Assembly: GCF_020283565.1 (NCBI RefSeq)
Contig: NC_060063.1
Span: forward strand, 7,400,563-7,464,562
DNA: 64,000 bases
Direction: 5' to 3'
From: Trifolium pratense
Lineage: Eukaryota > Streptophyta > Magnoliopsida > Fabales > Fabaceae
Made by a program: the position numbers and the translations under genes. Position 1 is the first letter of the stretch, and each line of letters opens with the position of its first letter. The notes under the pieces were generated by a model. The model searched no databases and had not been told where the DNA came from. It was given only the letters and a program-made list of their open reading frames with translations. Positions 22,906-35,257 of this stretch are shown here, piece after piece.

Positions 22906-23062
22906 TACCATATTCATGAGGAAGAATTAGTTAATATTTTGACTCCTTCAAAAAAAAAGTTAATATTTTGATTGATTATAGTATTTATTACAGGTCGCGA
23001 AAAATTAAAAAAGTAGAACATAGGGATATGACACCAAAATAAAAATCATAATTAGGGATATG

Positions 23063-23305
23063 TTTTTTTTTTTGAACAAGCCAAAATAAGATATATTAAC
23101 TAAATCAGCCTCCCGGGCACAAGACGTACCGAAGTAGACTACAAAAGTTTAAAAAATGAGACGAACAATAAAAAACATATACAAAAACAAATACAAAAGT
23201 CATACAAGACCCAAACAAAGTAGAGGACTAGACCACCAGCTATGGTAGTTCAAAGCTAACGTAATACTCGTCGACTTCAACCACCTAAATGAAAACAGCT
23301 TGATC
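23063..23305 (-). mobile_element. Very short 5'-truncated LINE with 17-bp target-site duplication
   Basis: TCATAATTAGGGATATG flanks the insertion exactly at 23046-23062 and 23306-23322. The insert is a T-run followed by GAACAAGCCAAAATAAGATA, the GCACAAGACGTACC motif and GGACTAGACCACCAGCTATG. This is the 3' UTR and extreme ORF2 end of the LINE family at 38999-45580. Only about 243 bp were copied. The duplication proves target-primed insertion. Confidence 0.9.
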
Positions 23306-23322
23306 TCATAATTAGGGATATG

Positions 23323-24012
23323 TGAATAAGAGAAAATTAATAAAAATTTAAAATATATAAAAGGACAAGGAAAAAGTCTATAAATTCTGCATGAACTCCT
23401 CGATCGAAAAAAACAGTATTGTTAGAATAAGCATCTTCATCAAATTTAAAATCTCACGTGAGCCTTTGACCCTATTTTCTACAAAAATTAATTAATTTTT
23501 TTTTTAACACAAAAAAAATTTAAAATTAAAATCTCACGATTGTGTATATATTTTAAGTGATATTTATCACTAATAACTTAAGAGATTCTTATATTTAGAA
23601 ACCGCTGAATTTCTTGTAAAAGAAAAAAAAAAAACTGATGAATTATACTACTTCATTCTTTATTTTTTAAGTATTATTTTTGACTATCATACATTATTCA
23701 CATAATTTATTTTAATCATAAGTCTTTATTAATATATAAAATCAAATGTTAATAAATAAGATAGTGTTCAATTTATCGCGATAAATATTTTAAAAATATA
23801 AGTAATTGAAATTGGGCATTAATCTTTAAAAAGATTCTACTTGGAACTTGGTTCCTTGTCGAGAAGAGAAACAGTAAAAGAACCTATTACCTATGCATAA
23901 GTTTGATTCTCACTACTTTGTGTTCCATCCTGCTAATTAGTGTCGATTGTCGAAACAAAATGTTGGAACATGATGAAGAATTGGAGGAAACTTGGTATTG
24001 AAGTAAACACAT
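23323..24012. other. AT-rich intergenic DNA
   Basis: No gene or bounded repeat is recognised. Confidence 0.4.
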
Positions 24013-24262
24013 TTGTTAGAACCATGTATAGTGTGAATTGAAAAAAAGGCTCTTTGAGTCCCACATTGGAAAAATCACACTACTTGGTAGTGTTTATATA
24101 CCACAAGTTGGCAACCAAGGGTGTGCCCTTTGTAAGAAAGGGAGACCACACACAATGTCGAATATCACACGCGCGCCGCCGCCGGCCGGCTCAGTTCTTA
24201 AAAAAAGTGGGGACTTCGCGGTTGATATATCTTCGAGTAGTTTCGCATGTTATATTGAATTT
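24013..24262 (+). repeat. LTR-like segment with snRNA-type promoter motifs
   Basis: The segment starts TGTTAGAACC. It carries AGTCCCACATTGG (24057-24069), close to the plant snRNA upstream element RTCCCACATCG, and TTTATATA at 24093. A GC-rich patch follows (GCGCGCCGCCGCCGGCCGGC at 24171-24190), and the segment ends in T-runs. It is probably an LTR or TRIM end. It could also be a Pol III-type transcription unit; the RNA is not recognised. Confidence 0.4.
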
Positions 24263-24957
24263 TTTTAAATTTTTTTTATGATATTAATTATATAAGCTCT
24301 AAAATAATTTTAGAACATAACTTATGTGCATTTTTATAAGTGTTTTCGTATTATTCTTAACATAGAATTTATTTTTTTGGATATAACAAACTTTGAGAAA
24401 ATCACGACTTTAAGAAAATCATAGTTTTGTTATTTTATGAACCATACAAATAGTATCTAAAAAAATGCACCAAGTTTTGTCCATAATGTTTTACTGTACT
24501 ATATTTGTATAATTAAAGAAATTAATATACATCAGTTAAAAAAATTATATTTATTTTTAAAATAATTTCTGCTAATCATTTTAAAACAGAAGAAATAATA
24601 ACTCTTTATAAAAATAAAAATAAAGAAAAATACTTTTTTTAGGCTAAAATAAGAAGAAGAAATAATAAATAGTTAAATACAAGTAAAACATACATTATTT
24701 CATGATAATTTGAAAGTATTTATCTAACAATTAATGAGAACAAACCATATAATTTTTTTTTTTGCATGTCATACACTAACTTATAAGCAATTTTTACTTC
24801 GGATACATATACTATTCTCATTAGTTTTTGGATACATACCCCTAAATTATCGAGAGGGTAGCTTAGAAAAAACCTAAATACTACCTCTGTCCATAATTAT
24901 AAGACTATGTTTGACAAAAATATACTATTCATTTACCTTGACCGTATTTGTTTAATA
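24263..24957. other. AT-rich intergenic DNA
   Basis: Nothing recognisable is seen. Confidence 0.4.
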
Positions 24958-25252
24958 CTCCCTCCGGTCCTTTTTATAAGAAACACTTTGAAAAAATCAC
25001 ACAGACCAATGAAGCACATTTAACATAGTTATTTTCATTTAATACTCTTATAAATTTAAATTTATTCCATGTATACCCTTATTTAATTACTCATTAATCA
25101 AGTAAGTTACTTATTTTTAAATTCTCTCTCATAATAAATAAGGGCATAAGTGAAATTGAACTTTTAAAACAGTTGAAAATTGGTCAAAGTTTCTAATAAA
25201 AAAGACCAAATTTTTTGCCCTAAGTGTTCCTTATAAAAAGGACTGGAGGGAG
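24958..25252 (+). mobile_element. Stowaway-like MITE (295 bp) upstream of the permease gene
   Basis: Terminal inverted repeats CTCCCTCCGGTCCTTTTTAT and ATAAAAAGGACTGGAGGGAG are flanked by TA (24956-24957, 25253-25254). It lies about 425 bp upstream of the permease ATG, so it could affect the promoter. It is an opposite-orientation sibling of 21636-21930. Confidence 0.85.
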
Positions 25253-25352
25253 TAATATATAAATGTAAATATTAGCATATAGATCTCGATCAATTTGTTT
25301 AGATGAGTATTTTCAAAATATTAATTTTTTATAATTTTTACCAATAGACAAT

Positions 25353-25460
25353 TAAAAACAGGCTTAAATGCAGTTTTACCCCTGTTTTGATTAAATCGGA
25401 ATTTTACTCCCTATTTTAAAACTCTGACTTTTATCCCCTATTTTATAATTTTTTGAATTT
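25353..25460 (+). repeat. Single foldback arm fragment in the permease promoter
   Basis: GGCTTAAATGCAGTTTTACC and repeated 'TTTTACTCCCTATTTTA' units look like one arm of the GG(C/T)TTAA-type foldback MULEs seen at 47172 and 54126. The partner arm is missing. Confidence 0.3.
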
Positions 25461-25522
25461 TGTCCGTCCTAAAATTCTGCATTGGCGTAGGTGCATTAGT
25501 TAGTAAGTAGTGACAAATGTAG

Positions 25523-25529
25523 TATATAA
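25523..25529 (+). promoter_or_regulatory. Possible TATA box of the permease gene
   Basis: TATATAA lies about 150 bp upstream of the ATG at 25678, giving a leader of roughly 120 nt. Placement is the only evidence. Confidence 0.35.
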
Positions 25530-25677
25530 TTTATGCCTATTAAGGGGTTTCTACGTTTGCAGAAGATTCACTGGATCAAAGTCAAACCTAGTTTGGTTAA
25601 TGTGTTTTTGAGATTCTCAATTTCACACTCACTTTTTTGTTCCTCCATTTTCACAAAAATTTCCACCAAGATTCAAG

Positions 25678-27678
25678 ATGCAACAACTTCATCATCTCCA
25701 CAAAAATCTCACATATCCAAAACCAAACATCACAATCCATAAAAAAATCCATTTTCAATCACCATCCTTATTATCCACAACCAAACCCTCAAATTTTCTT
25801 CACATACAAAATTCATCATTTTGTAATGCAATAGCATGTAAAAATAATGCTAATGTTGATGATAATGAAAATGAAAATGAAAATTCCATGAAGAATGATA
25901 ATGAGTTTTCTGAGAAAAAGAGCTTTTGGGGTGCAGTTAGTTTGATAATTGGAGCAGCAGTTGGGCCTGGAATGTTGGGCTTACCATCATTAACAATAAA
26001 ATCAGGCCCAATACCATCAACAATCATAATCTTAATTTCATGGCTTTATGTAATTTCATCAATAATTCTTGTTGCTGAACTTTGTTTTGATGCTATGAAA
26101 CAAGATAATGTTGATGAAGTTAGTTTCACAAACCTAGCAACAAGAACATTAGGTCAAAAATTTGGTTCATTTGTTGCATTGGTTTATACAAGTTTATGTT
26201 TTTCATTACTTGTTGCATGTGTTGCTGGAATTGGATCAATAATTTCACCAATTTTACCTAAATTAAACAATTTACTGATTCATTCATTGTTTCCAATTTT
26301 TGTTGGAACATTGATTGTGTTTTTCCCTTTTAATACTATTGATTTTGCAAATAGGGTTTTGTGTTTTTTAATGCTTGTTTCAATAACTGGATTGGTTGGA
26401 ATTGGAATTGTTGTTGCTAGAGCTAATATAATAAGCTCTTTTAGTTCAATTTCATGGAAATTTTCGTCGATTTTGCCGATTATACCGGTTGCTGTGTTAA
26501 CATTAGGGTTTCATGTGATTACCCCTTTTATATGTAAAATTGCTGGTAATACTATTGATGAAGCAAGAAAAGCAATACTAATTGGTGGAACTGTTCCTTT
26601 GGTAATGGTTTTGTCATGGAATTTGATTGTGTTGGGACTTGTTGGATCAAATAAAGGTGCAAACTTTGTTGATGATCCTATTACCCTTTTGCTTTCTGTG
26701 AATCCTTCTGCTTTATCGGCAGTTCAAGGGTTTGCTTTTACGGCTATGGCGACTAGTTTGATCGGTTATGCCGTGAGTTTGCCTAAGCAGATTCTTGATA
26801 CTATTGAATTGGTATATGGAAAAAGTGATAGTAATGAGTATGGAAATGGAAGAGTTGGATCGGTTTTTTATTCAGGCGGTGGTGATGCTGGTGATGGTGT
26901 TGGTTATTCGGGGAAAGTTGGATTTGGAAGTTCAAGAGATTTGAGTGAAATGATAATGAATGAGAAAAGACTTGATGGGATTAAAGTGGTTGTTACATTG
27001 TTAGTACTTTGTTTATCAGTGCTGATAGCTTCATATTTTAGGTCTACTTTTTCAAGAGCTCTTGATTTTGCTGGTGTTTATGCAAATTGCTTTCTTTTTG
27101 GGATTATTCCACCTGTCATGACTTATATTCATCAACAATCCAAGAAGGAAAAAGTCAGGTATAGTTAAGTTTTTCAAGTGAGGCTAATGAAAGTTCCGCA
27201 TTGATTTCACAATGTGAAGCACAGACACCGACAAGTTGACACCAGTAATAGTTCTAGAAAATGATTTACTTGAATGTAGTCAATTCGTCAGTGTTGTTGC
27301 AGTGTCGTACACTAACACGTGTCAGACACACCTTCAATCAGAAGTGTCGATAGCATTCAAAAGAAAGACACAATGCACTTATAACACTACACTTTAGATT
27401 GAAAGCTAGTATGTCCCACCGAGACATGTGGTTACATTCAATTATTCATTTTTCTCAAATTATTACAGGTGTCGACTTGTTAGTATCAGTGTCATGTTCG
27501 GCTTTTGTGTTTGTGGCAGTGATTCATAGCAGTGCATACAAGTTATTGATTTTTTTAGTCCCTCAATTTGCTGATATCTAATTGTGATGAATAATTTTGC
27601 AGGTCTTTCATTCCAGGAGGAAATGTGACACTTCTGCTGCTTTTCATTATCTCAGTCATTTTAGGAATTTGGCATTAG
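25678..27678 (+). CDS. Tryptophan/tyrosine permease-family transporter, plastid-type
   Basis: Membrane amino-acid transporter of the Trp/Tyr permease family (bacterial TyrP/Mtr relatives), in plants usually predicted to be plastidial. Exon 1 is 25678-27158 and exon 2 is 27603-27678. The donor CAG|GTATAG joins an acceptor TTTTGCAG, completing an Arg codon, for 518 aa. The first ~65 residues are rich in Ser, Asn, His and Lys with few acidics, like a transit peptide; an Asn/Glu-rich linker follows. From about residue 80 come about 11 hydrophobic segments. The first contains the family hallmark GAAVGPGMLGLP, with LVAELCFDAM in the second segment and GFHVITPFICK in the middle. A Gly-rich loop (about 400-425) precedes the last segments, and exon 2 encodes the final helix (VTLLLLFIISVILGIW). 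Unspliced reading would stop four codons into the intron. The exact substrate is not known. Confidence 0.9.
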
Positions 27679-28058
27679 CTGTTCTTTGAAAGACAAAGCT
27701 TAGAAGGATTTGGTTTAGATGCAGCGAAAGTACCCTGTAGTCGCAACAGTTGTTAGATTTCAACCTTTGGATCAATATCGGGCAGTTCCTATTTCGAATT
27801 TGTATTTAAAATATGATTTCGTGGTCATATTGTAAATCATCAAATCTTAAGAGTATTTTGACCGTAGTAGAATTTCGGATCCGGCCTAGAAATATGCCAA
27901 ATTTTGTATGGAACAATAGTTAGTGATGTAGCTCAAATCTTGTAAGTATTGATAATGGAGTTATGAAATCAAGTTGATCATTTTCTGCATTCTGTCAAGC
28001 CCTTTTCATATTTAGTAAAAGTTTTGCTATGATATTCCATTAAAGGCACCATACAGAT
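27679..28058. other. 3' UTR and downstream DNA of the permease gene
   Basis: No further coding is seen. AT-rich sequence follows the stop codon; the polyadenylation site is not determined. Confidence 0.4.
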
Positions 28059-28073
28059 ATATCATTGTGAGAT

Positions 28074-28223
28074 TCCACAAGTCCTAGCTCAACTAGTAAA
28101 AATATCGAAATTGTTAGGCCGTACGTCATGATCGGAGTTCGAACCCCGGCTCTCTCACTTATGTGTGTGAGTTTATAATGACCCTGACATTTCATTCATT
28201 TACTAGAAGAAAAAAAAAAAGAG
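28074..28223 (+). mobile_element. tRNA-derived SINE with 15-bp target-site duplication
   Basis: GTCCTAGCTCAACTAGT (tRNA box A) and GGAGTTCGAACCCC (box B) are followed by a short tail region and an A-run. ATATCATTGTGAGAT (28059-28073) and ATATGATTGTGAGAT (28224-28238) flank it with one mismatch. It lies about 400 bp beyond the permease stop codon. The same family sits at 22236-22366. Confidence 0.85.
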
Positions 28224-28708
28224 ATATGATTGTGAGATAATGGAATACATGTCATCAACACAAATTAGATTTCACTGAGATTATGCAGTCTTGTTTCAAA
28301 CTTATAATAATCTATATCTCTACTATAATTGCATTATAAACACACTTTATAATATTCTCTTTCTAACACTATGCATATTAGTGGCTGAAATTTGGACTTA
28401 GTTCACACACTTTTAATTCTTAATCCTTTGTCCAAAATATTTGTGAAAAAGTCTAAAAGTTTTTTCACACACTTTTTTTCTTGACTAGGTATAGCCAGGG
28501 GCAGATGTTCATAGTGTTTGCTAAAGTTTGCAATGATAGAAATTCGAGTAGCAGTTTCCACGACAATATTTGAGCCTGGCAAGACTCCTCCTAACTGAAT
28601 AATTCATTTTAGAATATAAAGTGAGTAATACTTACCGTTGATAAATAAATCAATGGTTGGTATCATATGCACATGCATAATAAATTATGAATATTATAAT
28701 ATTATCAT

Positions 28709-29677
28709 GGCAAAATTACACTAGAGGTCCTTTATCTTATTTATTTGTAACACTTTAGTCCTTTATCTTTTATTTGTAACATATAAGTCCTTTATCTTGT
28801 ATATTTCTAACACTCCAGTCCTTTTTCCCATTTTTTATTAAAAAATACTGATGTGGCAAGCCACATCATATAATTTAATTTTTTAAAACATATTTTTATT
28901 GAAAATAAAATAAAATCCAGAAAAATGAAGAACATCATCATCATCTTCATCATTTTCCTTGAATCTTCATCATCTTCATTGAATCAAAAAAATGCTACTC
29001 AAATATAACTCTAAATATGAAGAATATATGTTATGTTCACCTCATTCTTCTTCTACAAACAAAAATCAAAACTCACAAATCCTCAATAAACCCTTAACAT
29101 GAAACAAAGTGTTTATTGAGAATAATTTTTCCATTGTTTTTAGTGAGAAACTGAGAAACATCCTTCATCATCATGATTTTTTATCCCATCAAATCCTCAT
29201 CCTTCATAAGTTTCCCAGATTGAGAGTCAATAACATAAGGGAAGCATTGAATCACTTTACTCTCAATAAACCCTTTTTGTCTCATGTTTAGGGTTTATTG
29301 AGAATTTGAGAGTTTTGATTTTTGTGTTTAGAAGAAAATTGATGTGAACATAACATAGATTCATCATATTTGAAGCTATATTTGAGTAGGAAAACTTTTG
29401 ATTCAGTGAAGATGATGAAGATTCAAGGAAAATGATGAAGATGATGATGATGTTCTTCATTTTTCTGGATTTTATTTTATTTTCAATAAAAATATGTTTT
29501 AAAAAATAAAATTATATGATGTGGCTTGCCACATCAGTATTTTTTTAATAAAAAATGGGAAAAAGGACTGGAGTGTTAGAAATATACAAGATAAAGGACT
29601 TATATGTTACAAATAAAAGATAAAGGACTAAAGTGTTACAAATAAATAAGATAAAGGACCTCTAGTGTAATTTTGCC
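28709..29677. mobile_element. Foldback MULE, 969 bp, with perfect 9-bp target-site duplication
   Basis: The ends GGCAAAATTACACTAGAGGT and its exact inverse at 29658-29677 begin inverted arms of about 420 bp each (left to about 29128, right from about 29256), with a small central loop. TATTATCAT flanks both sides (28700-28708, 29678-29686). A 9-bp duplication is diagnostic of Mutator-like elements. There is no transposase. The short ORFs inside are by-products of ATCATC repeats. The exact duplication and well-matched arms suggest a fairly recent insertion. Confidence 0.9.
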
Positions 29678-29686
29678 TATTATCAT

Positions 29687-31498
29687 TGATTTTTTTTTTT
29701 TACTTTTACTAACGACTGAATTTAGAGGAGTCAAATCTCCTTCAGTCCATAGTTTATGTTGCAACTCAATTGGTCCTAATGTGGTCCCTATTTGATATTT
29801 TCTTCTGTCCAATATTTTGTAAAAGTTATACCAATATTTCTGGAACAAAATTATCCCTTACTTCATACAAATGTTACATTGTCTATCACATTGTCTATCA
29901 CACCAATCTGCAAAGAAAAAAAAGTAAGATATAAGGTGTACACTGATGGTTAGGTGTACACTAGTGCATTGAGTTTCCTCCATAAAAGATAATTTTATTC
30001 GAGACGCAGTTAGATATTAAATACAACCGCTTCTTTCAACTGACAATCAGACTTTTGTTCATCCCATTAGATCTAACCATGTTACACACACTAAATTTTA
30101 TCATTTTTAAATTCAACATTCATAAATCCTAAATTGCATCGACAAAAAGGAGGAAGAAATCAACTTACTTAAGTCATAATGTTATGACATGACACATGAG
30201 TTTATAAGTGGATGTAATCTCCACTTTACAAGTCGGTTTTGTAGTGCTGAGGTAAGCTCAATTATATGACAATGTTGATATTGCACAAGGCTTATAAAGA
30301 GAAAGGTGAAGGTAAGGTAATTTATCACCTGTAATAAAGAGGGTTAATAACACCCGATTTTATCCGACAAGGCAAAGCAAGCCAAAAAGACTTAGAAACG
30401 TGAGAGAATCAACTAGCAATACCGATATAGTTAGGCCAAAGACTTTCATCTGTTCGTATCTAAGATCTCACTTGTATGAATTTCACTAATGTTTACTCCT
30501 ACGTTTACGGATAAAAACAATGACCGGTTGAACTTATGAAAAGAACATAAAAATGAGCTAAGTTGAGTAGTGAAATTGATTGGACCGACCCATAGTGTGA
30601 TTATCGATCCATTAGCCCAATAGAATTTTTGGACATGTTTTTTTTTATTTGGTGGACTGAATATTTGGACATCTAATCTTATAAAAATTAAGAAATATGA
30701 CATGTATGATTAGGTATATAGCTATATTGATATCATTTTCAATGGGACACCCATGAATTTTTATGGAAGCTCCTCATTGGTTGGTGATCATTGATCAGCC
30801 ACCAACACCACCACCACCCTTCACTTCACTCCATATTTTCATGCAACAAATCAGGGTTTTTTGATTCATAAACAAGCATAGTTACATTACAATAGCACTA
30901 TTCTCTGTTTTTCATTTTCTCCCACCCCTTTAACCCCTTTATAGATGGATGGATAAGTACTTTTTTTTCTCTTTCTTTTCACAAATCATTTTCACTACTT
31001 TTCAATTTTTCGCCCCTTTTTTAGCAAAAAAATAGTTACTTTAAATGAGTATTATTTCAATGTATTAATAGTTTTTTCTTTCAATTGTATCAATTAATTA
31101 ATATGTATTAATAGTTTTTTCTTTCAATTGTATCAACTAATTAATATTTTTTTGATCTTATAAAAAAATTAATTTTTTTTGAAGAAATCAATTAATTAAT
31201 ATTATATACAATACTCTGTAAATATTTTCTAATTTTGCATTTATGATAATAGAAAACACACTAATATATAGTTTTTTTTTTTAATTAAAATTTTTATTAA
31301 TGGATTTCAACTCAACATCATAATGAAAACACTTTATCCATCTTTTATGAAGAGTTGCAAAAACTCCACCCTATTATTTTCTTGAAATTTGAACTAAGAA
31401 AAATAATACAAGACATAGTAATGACGCAAGAATATAATTTAGTAAAATAATTAATCTACTTTTATTTATTGCATTTCTTAATAAATATAAAAAACTTA
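29687..31498. other. AT-rich intergenic DNA with small repeats
   Basis: No gene is seen. A diverged TRIM-LTR-like piece (ACAAGTCGGTTTTGTAGTGC at 30228-30247) and a tandem duplication of about 47 bp at 31056-31150 (TATTAATAGTTTTTTCTTTC twice) are present. Confidence 0.45.
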
Positions 31499-31513
31499 AA
31501 CAGTGTTTGTTTT

Positions 31514-31674
31514 TTTTTGTGTAAACTGGGTACCTCTGTGCGCAGCTGCAGAGACTAATCCCTCGAGCCTTGTGGGACCTAATCCCTCGAGCCTTGTGGG
31601 ACCCAAATGAGTGGCAAACTCTTCCTAAAAATTTTAACACTGATGCATACCCAAACCAGGGTCGAAAATAGGAA
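31514..31674 (-). mobile_element. SINE (minus strand) with internal tandem duplication
   Basis: AACAGTGTTTGTTTT (31499-31513) and AACAATGTTTGTTTT (31675-31689) form a 15-bp duplication with one mismatch. The body has a T-run at the low-coordinate end and, on the minus strand, GGTTTGGGTATGCATC. The CCCTCGAGCCTTGTGGGACC unit occurs twice in a row (from 31560 and 31584). Confidence 0.7.
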
Positions 31675-31819
31675 AACAATGTTTGTTTTGAAACCGAATG
31701 AGTAAAGGTTATAAGTAAAAACACCTACATCAATTAGTGTCTAATATCGAAACAAGGAAAAGCTAATAAATACTCTTTGAACATTGTTTAAGTGCATGAC
31801 ACTAAAAATAAGGCAAGTT

Positions 31820-31905
31820 GGTCCCGTGAGTGTAACTCAGACGATATGGATATTGCATGTAATATACGGGGATCAGAGTTCGAATTCTGGTATTTTTACT
31901 TGACA
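31820..31905 (+). mobile_element. tRNA-derived SINE with perfect 16-bp target-site duplication
   Basis: AAAAATAAGGCAAGTT flanks it at 31804-31819 and 31906-31921. The body has GTGAGTGTAACTCAGACGAT (box A region) and GATCAGAGTTCGAATTCTGG (box B). It is a different family from 28074 and 33841. It has no long poly-A. Confidence 0.9.
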
Positions 31906-31921
31906 AAAAATAAGGCAAGTT

Positions 31922-33826
31922 TTATATAAAAAAAATGTCTATTTTTTATTCTAACATGTATTTGACTTGTATTTTCAAGACAAAATTTTATTTATGAAAT
32001 CCTTAAACAATCTTATTTCGGACAGGGCAAAGGCATATTCACGAATTAGACTGGGTCACTCGAACCAGACTAAGTTGTGTGAAATATCATACGAGTGTGC
32101 CCTAGAAATACATTGGATGACATTTGATTGAGCGACACAAATTGTCGGATCTCACTCAATAGGTAATCCGCCTTCAATTGTTCCCATAGTCAGGTGTCCA
32201 GAAGAAGGTTCTAGAACCTAGAAGCCCTAATTCTTTGCTTATAAAAGCTTAACTCATGGTCTAGTATAGAAATGTAATATCTAAATCCTAATACCTCTCA
32301 CCTTCAGCGTCTACTGACTTGATCTTTCAGAGTGTGCAAATACCCCCATTTTCTCAATGGGACTCTGATCAACAGGCCGACATAACGGCCTAAAGCAGTC
32401 TCATCAATTCAGATCTCAGGTCTGAAAAGGATTAAAATATCTCCTTAATTTGAACAACTGTTAGCATGACACAAACATAGAAAGTCAACACTCAAAACAA
32501 TTAATGAATATTAGATAAAGATGAACCGCTCAAAAGAGCTCAATTATCAATAAAATAATAATTTCTCAGACTTTTCTTACTTCCCAACTAAACCCCATCT
32601 CTAAAGTTTTAAGGATTAAAACAAAACAAGTTACCACTAAAGGGGAGGTTAAGTTCCCCACAAGCATGAAAGCACAATGAAAGCTTTGCTTAGAATGGAA
32701 AGGAATGTGCATTTATCACATTTTATTCTATCATGAAAATCCAAAAACTACATACTCACGAGATCAATGATGTACCTATCTTTTCTTTCAATATATCCGA
32801 TATCATGCCTTACTCATATTACACTTTCTATATATTTCAATTATCTTATCCCATTTATATGATCTATATCATACCACTTTTGAACCTATATTGCTTTTAA
32901 ATTTTCCTATTTTTTTGTTCTTTTCTTAATTAACACACTCACATGTATTTCTAGTTTTGATTTTTTCTCATGTTCTTATCTCTTCATTTACTCAATTGAT
33001 GGACTAATCGATACAAACACTAAATTAAAGGAAAAGAAGAAATAAAACAAAAGGGAAAAAGATAAACTCATACGTTTATTTGTATGCATAGTCATAGAAA
33101 TTTATAATGTATAGCTTGATCAAGGTACATTAGTACCTTCAAGACACGTACGTACTATGTACGTATTTTTTGTGTATATGTATGAAACATGTGTATTTTG
33201 CATAAATTTGGGAAAGAGAAAAAAAAAAGTTGATACTAGGTTGTTTCATGTGTTAATACTAAAAAAAAATTTAAAGAAGAGTCCCGATTAGTCTCGAATT
33301 CATTTGAAAAGTAAGTAAAATGTGATCAAATAAGCTTTCGTATATAGCCCACTATAAAATAATTGTATAGTAATTGATCTAACGATTGTAAATGGCAAAT
33401 TGGTCGTAAAATCAATTGGTAACACAGTGACAAGTAATTTTGCGACATTTACAAATCAAAATATGTTATAAAAACTAAAATATTTCAGACATTAAATCAG
33501 TCGCTAGATAGATTTTAATGCTATCAAATTAAATTATAAGCTCGAAATCTATCTAAACAACTCGAAATATTTGATAATTTTTTATTAATCAATTGAATTC
33601 GACCATTTACTTATGCCAAATGTGATTTAAGAAAAGAAGAAAAGAAGGACATAGTTTAATGCAAAACAACTTAAATTCTGAAGTATGTTTTGAGTAAGTA
33701 GTGTGTTGGCATTTGACTACTATTAGTTTCTTTGGACACAAGTTTCATATATACTATTGCAGTCAAGAAACTAACACCATTGGCATTAATTTGGACATTA
33801 TAATTTTCTATTTTATGTTTTACAAA
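31922..33826. other. AT-rich intergenic DNA
   Basis: No gene or bounded repeat is recognised; short palindromic ACGTACGTAC runs lie near 33145-33165. Confidence 0.4.
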
Positions 33827-33840
33827 AGATAGTATAAGTT

Positions 33841-33991
33841 TTTTTTTTTCACCACCAGTTTAATCTGATTCAGGGGTCAGTTCTAACATCAAGTGGTTAC
33901 AACTCCCTCCTGATCGTAGTTACCGAGATCGAACCATGGTCCTCCTTACCAAATTCAGCGTCAATCACGACTGAAGTATCTGACGATTGAT
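33841..33991 (-). mobile_element. SINE (minus strand), family shared with 46513 and 37095
   Basis: AGATAGTATAAGTT (33827-33840) and AGATAATATAAGTT (33992-34005) flank it, with one mismatch. A T-run marks the poly-A end. On the minus strand it contains a box-B-like CATGGTTCGATCTCGG and ends with CCTGAATCAGATTAAACTGG. Confidence 0.8.
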
Positions 33992-34005
33992 AGATAATAT
34001 AAGTT

Positions 34006-35257
34006 TTTGTTTCTCATAAAAATATAAAATAAATTTTATCACAAAAAATAGTAATGTAACTATTAGTTTGAGACTAGTACTGTACTCCTTCTACCTGAAA
34101 TTAGCTGTTCAAAGGCATCTTTTCAGCACATATTCAGGAAATTATTCACATGCTTAACTAGTGCTGCTGACTCATTTCCTTCAGTTTTATTTTTCCCAAT
34201 CTTTTAGTCTGATGGTATTTATTATTTATTTATTTATTCTTTATAAATTTATTTTATTTATTCTATTAGCACTTTAACAAAATGTATTATTTTATAAGTT
34301 TCTCTAAAATTAATTGAATTTCAATTACTCTTTATAAAGTCCAAAATATGTCTCTAATGTACCTTAAGTTCATAATTCTGAAAAACGACTTATGGTTTTT
34401 GTTTCTTTTCTAATGAACTAAATTAAGTGCTACGATGTCTATGTGAGTTTAGCTCATTGACTGAAACACTGCATTATATATATGTTATATATACGATAAA
34501 TTCTAATATATATATGGACCACTTCATTAAGTGATCCATGGTAGACCAGTTATGAATAATATTATAACGATAAATTTTATAAAATTCGTATTCGGTAGAT
34601 CACTTGTCCACGGTGGACCACTTGTGAATGTGATCCACCGTAGCATTAGCCTATATATACAGGGTCAGAGTTTGAACTTTAAACATTTCACTTATTCATC
34701 TTAAGAGTGAAAATTTTAGCCACTAAATTTCTTAAATTTTTTTTAAGTGCTACAATTTTCTCAATATCCTTACTCTAAACTTTATTTTCATGATATAGTA
34801 TATATATTATATTTAGAGCATATAATTGAAGCGTATCTTGCGGGGTACTTGAAACATAGAAGGGGCAACAATAGTCATGCCTTGGTGGGAGGCACTACCA
34901 AGATAGCCAAAATCTTTAAATTCTAAAGTTGAAAAAACTAATACACAATTTCCTTGGGAATTAATGCTCCCCACTCTTTGGTGAGATGTCACACATAAAT
35001 ATATTCCACAAATCATTAAATATATGACATGCATTCAAGGGTTTAAATTGAATTGATCATATGTACACTATTGAATTTATCATGCATTGAAGGAGTATGA
35101 AGAAAACTTTATTTTTTTTTGGTAATTGTATGAAGAAAACTTTAGATAACAAGAGAGACACATCATATGAGCTTATATAAAAAATTATCTATTTCAGTAT
35201 GTAAAGTTTAATCAACTAATAAACCCCTGTCAAGTCGACATGGCTTAGTTTGAGTTA
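34006..35257. other. AT-rich intergenic DNA
   Basis: No gene is seen. Around 34515-34645 there is a short palindrome-rich stretch (GTCCACGGTGGACCAC), possibly a small MITE. Confidence 0.4.

Noticed and set aside
28081..28150. Possible tRNA gene
   Set aside because: Boxes A and B are present, but there is no cloverleaf with paired acceptor stem, and a poly-A tail plus target duplication show a SINE.
29109..29460. Short open frames rich in I, S, F
   Set aside because: They come from ATC/TTC repeats in the arms of the foldback MULE.
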